In this document: positions 13,708 through 17,163 of the stretch, one piece after another
How positions within the stretch are numbered: the stretch's first letter is position 1
Layout: each line of letters opens with the position of its first letter
Source: Clostridia bacterium
Lineage (GTDB): Bacteria > Bacillota_A > Clostridia > Christensenellales > Borkfalkiaceae
DNA: 17,163 bases
Assembly (NCBI GenBank): GCA_017462505.1
Contig: JAFTQY010000049.1
Coordinates: forward strand, 1-17,163
Direction: 5' to 3'
Notes under the pieces: model-generated
What the model was told of the DNA's origin: nothing
The model's input: only the letters and a program-made list of their open reading frames with translations
Database searches by the model: none
Translations under genes and position numbers: made by a program

Positions 13708-16557
13708 TTATGCAAACACGATATCTTTAATCCATATCTCCGTTCCCGTAGCAAACATAAAAGCAAACTCCGTACAATCTTCACCTACGTTTGAAATATC
13801 TACGCTGACCGTCGTCCATTCTCCTCTGTTCACCTTTCGCAAAGCGTTGTCTGTCGTCGATGAATAGTAGATATATTTGCCGTCGCTGCTACCTTGCTCT
13901 TCGGTAAGCGTATCGTTGGGTTTAACGCGCAACAAAAATTCCTGAGACGTTGCTATCGGCGAATCTTCGGGAATATACACCGAGAACGTGAATACGTTGT
14001 TCGCTATTGCAAGCGCGGTGTCGAAAAACAATTTCGCACTATCGCTGCCCGAAGTGATTTTATATGCGTTTACCGTTTCATCAAACGCAAGCGCTTCCAA
14101 CGACATGGTTTTGCCCGCTTGCAGGTCATCCGCGGAAATTTCCAGTCCGTTTACCACAACCTCTTCGGGCGTTTCGCTACCCGTACCCTCGTCAATCGCA
14201 GTTTCACCTACCGCAACGTTCTTTATGTATGCGCCGTTATTTCCTTCAACAAAATAAATGCCGAATTCTGTGCACACGTCCGCAAAGCTGCTAATGTCAA
14301 TCGTTATGGTTTGCCACTCGCCAATAATAACCTTACGCGCGTCCGTAAAGCTTGCGTCAAACCAATAATAACCAGTGGAATCCCCATTAGGTAAATTTGC
14401 CGTCGATTCGTTGGGCTTTACGCGAATCGCAAATTCCTGCGTTGCAGTGCCGTCCGCCTTCGTCGCTTCCTCGGGCACTAAAATATCAAACGAAACCGTG
14501 CTTTTTCCTCTCAATAAATCCACGTTGATATAAAGTCTGTTATACGACGTACCCGACTCGATATAATACGCGTTCGTATTTTCGTCGTAAGCAACCGCCT
14601 GAAAAGTACCGTTTGCCGAATTCTTATCACTCTGCACAGTAAGGTCCGTGCCGTATTGCAAACCCTCTACGATAACGGGCTCGGGTTCGGGTTCAAAATA
14701 GAACGGATCGCCGTAGTAGCAGATATACCCCGTACCGATCGAACCGTCCTCGCCCGAAACGGGAATTACCGTACCGCCTAAAAGTGCATGCGCACCTGCG
14801 GGCGTAGACGTACCGCCCGTGATCGTGCCGTCTTCCGTTACGTAATTATATCTATCGTACGTCGAGGATTTTTGACCGTACTGAAAACGAACGCCCTCGT
14901 ATACAATACTTGCGCTGTTACAATGCTCGTGACCGACGAAAATCGAGTCTACGCCCAACGCTTTCATGCCGTTGAAGATCGAATAATTGTAGTCCCAGCC
15001 CCCTTTCATCGGTCTGCCAAGATACCCAAAGTCCGTTTCGTCCGCCGTTTCCATGGTATCGAGGTTCAAGGGATTATTGAGCGCCGAATCCGTCGTCAAG
15101 CCGTCGTATTCATCGTATTTTTGGAACGCTTTTTCAAAAATTGCTTGCTGGATATGATATGCCATCGAAATTTTTACGTCCGCGTCCACCGCATGGATCG
15201 CGTTGATCTCTTCGGTGTACCAATCGATTTGATCCTGCCCAAAGCCTTGGGTCGTCTTAACGATGTTCGTGCCTGCCGCAGGCGTTGTTTGCACGCCGTT
15301 ACTGTCGCACATAGGTTTGGTACAACCGTTGGAGTCCATCATGTAGAACACGCGGAGCAGCTCGCCGTCCTGTTCCAAGCCCACCGAATAGTTGCCGTTG
15401 CCCGTCAAATCGCCCTGTTTAAACAGGCAGTTTTCCGCCGTCTCTAACTGCGCGCATTGCCAGTCAACACCCATCAAAGATTCGTTGTCGTGGTTGCCAA
15501 AGACAGGTGCCCAAGGAATATTCAAGGTTTCCATAAAGTTGATAAGGCTGACAAGCAGGTTACCCTCGGGATCAAACCGTCCATAAACAATGTCCCCCGT
15601 CAAAATGATAAGGTCGGGGTTCGTTTCTTCTACGACTTCGCGGACGTAGCGATAGCATTGATTTTCTGCGGTATCCCCCCACCACCAAGTCTGCGTGTCC
15701 GAAAGCTGTAAAACGACGGGATCTTTTCCGCTTTCAATCGGCACGACAAAATCTACCAGATCTTCGTTGGTCATATAATCGCCGCAAGCGCAGTAATACG
15801 CCATACCCTGTTCGCCGTCCGAAAGTTCGCCGTAGCTATGCGTTTCTTCGTCTTTCTTTGCGCCGCATTCGCATTCCTGCCAATGGTTATCATCGTCGCT
15901 CTTCACGTTAAATTCGTGCGTCGTTACGCTTTCTTCGTTGATGTCACCGCATTCACATTCTAACCAATGATTCGCGTCGTCTTTGTTTTCAATGATGTAT
16001 TCGTGATCGCAAACAACCGTAACGTTGATCGTCTTTTCCGCAACGTTGCCAGCCTCGTCCTGCGCCGTGTATTTCAATACGTAATTACCTGCAAATTCAA
16101 ACGTGATCTCTTCGCCCATCTGCACGGGGTTTTGGAACATCATCGTACCGAACGATACGTATACCGTCACGTCGCCGTCCTTGTCGTCCGTCGCCGTCAC
16201 CGTGGGGATCGTGATTTTGTCGCCTACTTTTAAATCTGCAAACTGCGTTTCGTCGATCGTGCTCAATACAGGCTTGGTCGTGTCGGGCAATTCGGGTTCT
16301 TCACTGCTCTCTTCTTCCGAGCTTACTTCGTCCGAGCTTTCCTCTTCGGAGCTTACCTCGTTCGAGCTTTCTTCAACAGACGAACTGTCCTCAACGGAGC
16401 TGTCCTCTTCGCTACTGTCCACAGGCACAGAAGATTCTACCGACGAGCTTTCCGAGCTACTCGTACTGCCGCCTTTATCCTTGCCGCACGCCGCAAACAG
16501 CGTTGCGGACATCACCAAAGACAAAGCAAGCAATAAGGCTTTTTTGATCTTGTTCAT
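13708..16557 (-). CDS. Large multidomain lipoprotein with calcineurin-like metallophosphoesterase
   Basis: 949 residues, predicted exported and lipid-anchored. Order: signal peptide with lipobox ending at C24 (LFAAC); Ser/Glu-rich tether about 30-93; Ig-like/DUF5011-type domain about 95-180 (KPVLSTID, DEAGNVAEKTINVTV); Cys/His-rich stretch about 182-262 with two NHWLECECG / NHWQECECG units and a CACG; metallophosphoesterase about 280-620; two homologous C-terminal modules about 628-795 and 803-949, possibly carbohydrate- or surface-binding. Phosphoesterase motifs: SDTQ (D287, Gln where His is usual), GD (D322), GNHD (N355-D357), and GHEH (H543, H545). It may hydrolyse a phosphoester outside the cell; substrate unknown. 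RBS GGAGGGG. It is divergent from the XRE gene, whose candidate operators overlap its promoter. Confidence 0.9.
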   Translation of the reverse strand: MNKIKKALLLALSLVMSATLFAACGKDKGGSTSSSESSSVESSVPVDSSEEDSSVEDSSSVEESSNEVSSEEESSDEVSSEEESSEEPELPDTTKPVLSTIDETQFADLKVGDKITIPTVTATDDKDGDVTVYVSFGTMMFQNPVQMGEEITFEFAGNYVLKYTAQDEAGNVAEKTINVTVVCDHEYIIENKDDANHWLECECGDINEESVTTHEFNVKSDDDNHWQECECGAKKDEETHSYGELSDGEQGMAYYCACGDYMTNEDLVDFVVPIESGKDPVVLQLSDTQTWWWGDTAENQCYRYVREVVEETNPDLIILTGDIVYGRFDPEGNLLVSLINFMETLNIPWAPVFGNHDNESLMGVDWQCAQLETAENCLFKQGDLTGNGNYSVGLEQDGELLRVFYMMDSNGCTKPMCDSNGVQTTPAAGTNIVKTTQGFGQDQIDWYTEEINAIHAVDADVKISMAYHIQQAIFEKAFQKYDEYDGLTTDSALNNPLNLDTMETADETDFGYLGRPMKGGWDYNYSIFNGMKALGVDSIFVGHEHCNSASIVYEGVRFQYGQKSSTYDRYNYVTEDGTITGGTSTPAGAHALLGGTVIPVSGEDGSIGTGYICYYGDPFYFEPEPEPVIVEGLQYGTDLTVQSDKNSANGTFQAVAYDENTNAYYIESGTSYNRLYINVDLLRGKSTVSFDILVPEEATKADGTATQEFAIRVKPNESTANLPNGDSTGYYWFDASFTDARKVIIGEWQTITIDISSFADVCTEFGIYFVEGNNGAYIKNVAVGETAIDEGTGSETPEEVVVNGLEISADDLQAGKTMSLEALAFDETVNAYKITSGSDSAKLFFDTALAIANNVFTFSVYIPEDSPIATSQEFLLRVKPNDTLTEEQGSSDGKYIYYSSTTDNALRKVNRGEWTTVSVDISNVGEDCTEFAFMFATGTEIWIKDIVFA

Positions 16558-16591
16558 ATTTTCCCCTCCAATTCAATTTATTGTAATATAT

Positions 16592-16619
16592 ATTATATCA
16601 TATCCAAAGAAAATTGCAA
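16592..16619 (-). promoter_or_regulatory. Secondary possible promoter for the phosphoesterase lipoprotein gene
   Basis: Minus-strand TTGCAA (16614-16619), 16-nt spacer, TATAAT (16592-16597). Weaker -35 than the consensus promoter at 16705-16733, but closer to the gene. Confidence 0.4.
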
Positions 16620-16680
16620 TAATCCATTGCCGTTTTTTAAAATCAATACTTTTTATTGCAGAATAGCCCTTCCAAAAACT

Positions 16681-16733
16681 ACCGTTTTGGTAGTTTACAT
16701 GTCTATTATACTACCAAAATGGTAATATGTCAA
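16681..16733 (-). promoter_or_regulatory. Consensus promoter overlapped by paired ACC-N5-GGT operators
   Basis: On the minus strand TTGACA (16728-16733), 17 nt and TATAAT (16705-16710) point toward the phosphoesterase gene. Two dyads, ACCGTTTTGGT (16681-16691) and ACCAAAATGGT (16713-16723), are inverted copies of one another and extend to ACCGTTTTGGTAGT / ACTACCAAAATGGT with one mismatch. Their centres are 32 bp apart, about three helical turns. One lies between -35 and -10, the other just after the predicted start (about 16698). They are ideal binding sites for the XRE protein encoded next door. Confidence 0.75.
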
Positions 16734-16752
16734 GTAGAGGAAGGTAAAAAAA

Positions 16753-16962
16753 ATGGAAATTTTATTAGGCGAACGCTTAAAGGAATTACGGGAAGATCGC
16801 AAACTGACGCAAAAACAAGTAGCGCAATTATTAGGCTTACACAGCATTACCTACCTGCATTACGAAAAATCCCAGCGCGAACCGCCATTAGCCGTCCTCG
16901 CCAACATGGCAATGCTTTTTGACGTTTCTACCGATTATCTACTCGGTTTAACCGATTATTGA
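16753..16962 (+). CDS. Small XRE-family helix-turn-helix regulator
   Basis: 69-residue single-domain Cro/C1-type DNA-binding protein. The HTH lies at about residues 7-60: LKELREDRKLTQKQVAQLLG (positioning and first helices), then SITYLHYEKSQREPPLAVL and the closing FDVSTDYLLG typical of XRE repressors. No sensor or dimerisation domain follows, so it is a minimal repressor. RBS AGAGGAAGG precedes the ATG. Paired dyads immediately upstream suggest autoregulation and control of the divergent phosphoesterase lipoprotein gene. The plus-strand promoter for this gene itself is not obvious (weak -10 TATACT near 16707), which may mean it is expressed at low level. Confidence 0.93.
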   Translation: MEILLGERLKELREDRKLTQKQVAQLLGLHSITYLHYEKSQREPPLAVLANMAMLFDVSTDYLLGLTDY

Positions 16963-16995
16963 CGATATTTTATCATAAAAAAGTTGTTGTGTCTA

Positions 16996-17025
16996 TTGCT
17001 TTTTGCGACTATTTTATGGTAAAAT
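16996..17025 (+). promoter_or_regulatory. Promoter for the AraC-type regulator gene
   Basis: TTGCTT (16996-17001), 18-nt spacer, TAAAAT (17020-17025) preceded by TGG (extended -10). The start is predicted near 17032. Confidence 0.6.
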
Positions 17026-17054
17026 GTTGCTAATCCAAAAAAGGAGCTTTGTAT

Positions 17055-17163
17055 ATGACGCACGAAAATATGATTGAACATACGACCGCACGCGATTTTA
17101 TCCCCATCTTTTCGGGGCACGAAATCTGCCAAAAGGAGCATAAATTCGGCCCGCACGTGCGAA
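17055..17163 (+). CDS. Probable AraC-family regulator, N-terminal fragment cut by window end
   Basis: Only 36 codons are present. The visible N-terminus ends GHEICQKEHKFGPHVR, which resembles the start of the cupin-type sensor domain in AraC regulators (a G.E.C...H.FGP.VR pattern followed by a DHYLIHYV-type strand). The DNA-binding domain would lie outside the window. RBS AAAAAAGGAGC is 8 nt before the ATG. No ligand can be guessed. The assignment rests on this one motif. Confidence 0.6.
   Translation, partial: MTHENMIEHTTARDFIPIFSGHEICQKEHKFGPHVR

Noticed and set aside
16321..16480. Repetitive sequence in the Ser/Glu tether as a DNA repeat array or CRISPR
   Set aside because: The units are irregular codons for Ser and Glu in frame within the lipoprotein; no conserved repeat-spacer pattern exists.

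Overview
The window looks like chromosomal DNA of an uncultured Clostridia-type Firmicute. This is inferred from strong AGGAG-type ribosome binding sites, textbook TTGACA-17-TATAAT promoters, intrinsic terminators with U-tracts, lipoproteins whose signal peptide ends in AACG/NACG followed by a Ser/Glu-rich tether, and a tandem glycine riboswitch ahead of an AGCS transporter. No phage, transposase, CRISPR or conjugation gene is visible. Species cannot be named from this sequence.

Left part (1-6500). Two minus-strand amino-acid genes come first: the 5' three-quarters of a branched-chain aminotransferase, and an AGCS sodium:alanine/glycine symporter under a tandem glycine riboswitch plus terminator. 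Then plus-strand galM is followed by a compact block: a duplicated DUF1538 membrane protein and two different small PII-like proteins. I see no promoter or terminator between galM and this block, so all four may be one transcript. The DUF1538/PII pair is the best candidate here for a poorly described system: a membrane protein of unknown substrate with two cytosolic PII-type sensors.

Middle (6500-8800). A tRNA-Val(CAC) has a consensus promoter and a long terminator hairpin, but one extra base in its D-arm. It is followed by about 400 bp of gene-free, repeat-derived DNA: tRNA 3'-end fragments, low-complexity AGTGAA-like sequence and a GTCATACCGA...TCGGTATGAC inverted-repeat element. A minus-strand predicted lipoprotein of unknown function comes next. 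Its approximately 185-nt leader holds a strong promoter, a 26-codon leader ORF and a 13-bp terminator hairpin overlapping the leader stop codon, which is an attenuator layout.

Right part (8790-13600). A YhcH/YiaL-family protein and a ZIP metal transporter lie on the plus strand; the ZIP gene appears to be transcribed as a leaderless mRNA. Converging on them are UPF0126/TRIC and lysC (aspartokinase), which overlap by 17 nt and share one promoter. Upstream is NAD(P)-dependent malic enzyme with its own promoter and terminator.

Right end (13700-17163). A 949-residue predicted lipoprotein carries a calcineurin-like metallophosphoesterase domain, a Ser/Glu tether, Cys-rich C-x-C-G repeats and two homologous C-terminal beta-type modules. 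It is divergent from a 69-residue XRE repressor-like gene. The shared interval contains two ACC-N5-GGT dyads 32 bp apart that overlap a perfect consensus promoter pointing at the phosphoesterase gene, so this pair probably forms a small regulatory circuit. An AraC-type regulator begins at 17055 and runs off the edge.
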